This document shows, piece after piece, positions 63,715 through 64,000 of a stretch of DNA of 64,000 nt. The notes under the pieces are model-generated. The model made no database searches, was not told where the DNA came from, and worked only from the letters and a program-made list of their open reading frames with translations. Each line of letters opens with the position of its first letter. The stretch's first letter is position 1. This DNA comes from Anaerostipes hominis (ex Lee et al. 2021) (GTDB taxonomy: Bacteria; Bacillota; Clostridia; Lachnospirales; Lachnospiraceae), in assembly GCF_002270485.1 (NCBI RefSeq), contig NZ_NQOG01000004.1, forward strand, positions 122,170-186,169, written 5' to 3'. The position numbers and the translations under genes are program-made.

Positions 63715-64000
63715 AATTAATGCTCCCTTCAAAGCTTTTCTAATTATTTCTTACTATCTATTATAGGATTAGGGTGTCAAAAGACACATTAATAAATATC
63801 TGATTTTGTTTGTACCTTGAAAATTTAACACGAATTGGTTTGAGAATATTAAATTTAGAACAATCAACAGAAGGTGAGCTTGATGTTTTGAGTATTAATT
63901 ATGCTATCTCTTTTTCAGAGGCACAATAAACCAAGCTATTTTCATAATCCAATAGCTTTTGAAAATTCAAAGCTGCGACTTTGAATCCGAAATGCAGACG
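63715..64000. other. AT-rich stretch without an evident gene
   Basis: About 286 bp to the window edge. A short frame near 63820-63930 (ENLTRIGLRILNLEQ.., stop at SEAQ) lacks a start and RBS; nothing else is supportable. Confidence 0.4.

Overview
The window reads as chromosome of a low-to-moderate-GC, anaerobic, spore-forming Firmicute of the Lachnospiraceae type (inference). The support is the gene order cysE-cysS-mrnC-rlmB-sigH behind a cysteine T-box, a complete F-type ATPase operon, HydF ([FeFe]-hydrogenase maturation), BioY/BioB with a BirA operator, a DUF1836 protein and a YerC/TrpR-like regulator beside pcrA.

Layout. 1-5.6 kb: remains of a mobile region, with a Tn916-type integrase broken by an in-frame TGA and N-terminally truncated, then a TetR-controlled operon (TetR, DUF4097 lipoprotein, membrane LRAT/NlpC-like protein, membrane condensation-domain acyltransferase). 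Two copies of the same 15-bp operator lie in it. 5.6-10.6 kb: tRNA-Thr, a PPP phosphatase, sigH, rlmB, mrnC, cysS, cysE and the T-box. 10.6-15 kb: an ABC-2 exporter with a large palindromic operator, bioBY, an HPr-like protein and a truncated solute-binding fragment. 15-24.3 kb: a P-type ATPase under a yybP-ykoY (Mn2+) riboswitch and atpBEFHAGDC. 24.4-25.7 kb: structured non-coding DNA and seven tRNAs. 25.9-30.2 kb: pcrA, DUF1836, yerC and the 5' part of a solute-binding protein gene.

30,211-48,443 is an 18.2-kb integrative mobilizable element inserted into that solute-binding protein gene, whose 3' part resumes at 48,444. It carries a P4-type primase-helicase, an XRE-TPR regulator, a candidate oriT with a MobV-like relaxase, a five-gene operon that is probably a defence system, an AbrB/glycosyltransferase pair, a DEDDh exonuclease with its XRE partner, a dead GNAT gene and a large serine recombinase. 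Joining the ends in silico recreates both the target reading frame and a near-perfectly symmetric attP with a GG core.

The most interesting object is the operon at 40,950-35,148 (minus strand): RloA-like ATPase, RloB-like TOPRIM protein, ComEC-like metallo-beta-lactamase, E2-E1-JAB triple fusion and a four-helix membrane protein. Gaps are 4 nt or less, or ATGA overlaps, behind one sigma-A-like promoter. The parts are known from separate defence or ubiquitin-like contexts; their union in one transcription unit is what deserves attention.

49-64 kb is core genome again: an ABC-2 exporter divergent from a LiaSR/NarXL-type two-component system, a CorC/HlyC-type membrane protein, DUF1653, a UvrD-like helicase, gltX, hydF, a TVP38/VTT protein, cutC and a radical-SAM protein. 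A short palindromic repeat family occurs three times (14.7, 52.4 and 54.4 kb). All assignments are from reading sequence only; no database search was run.
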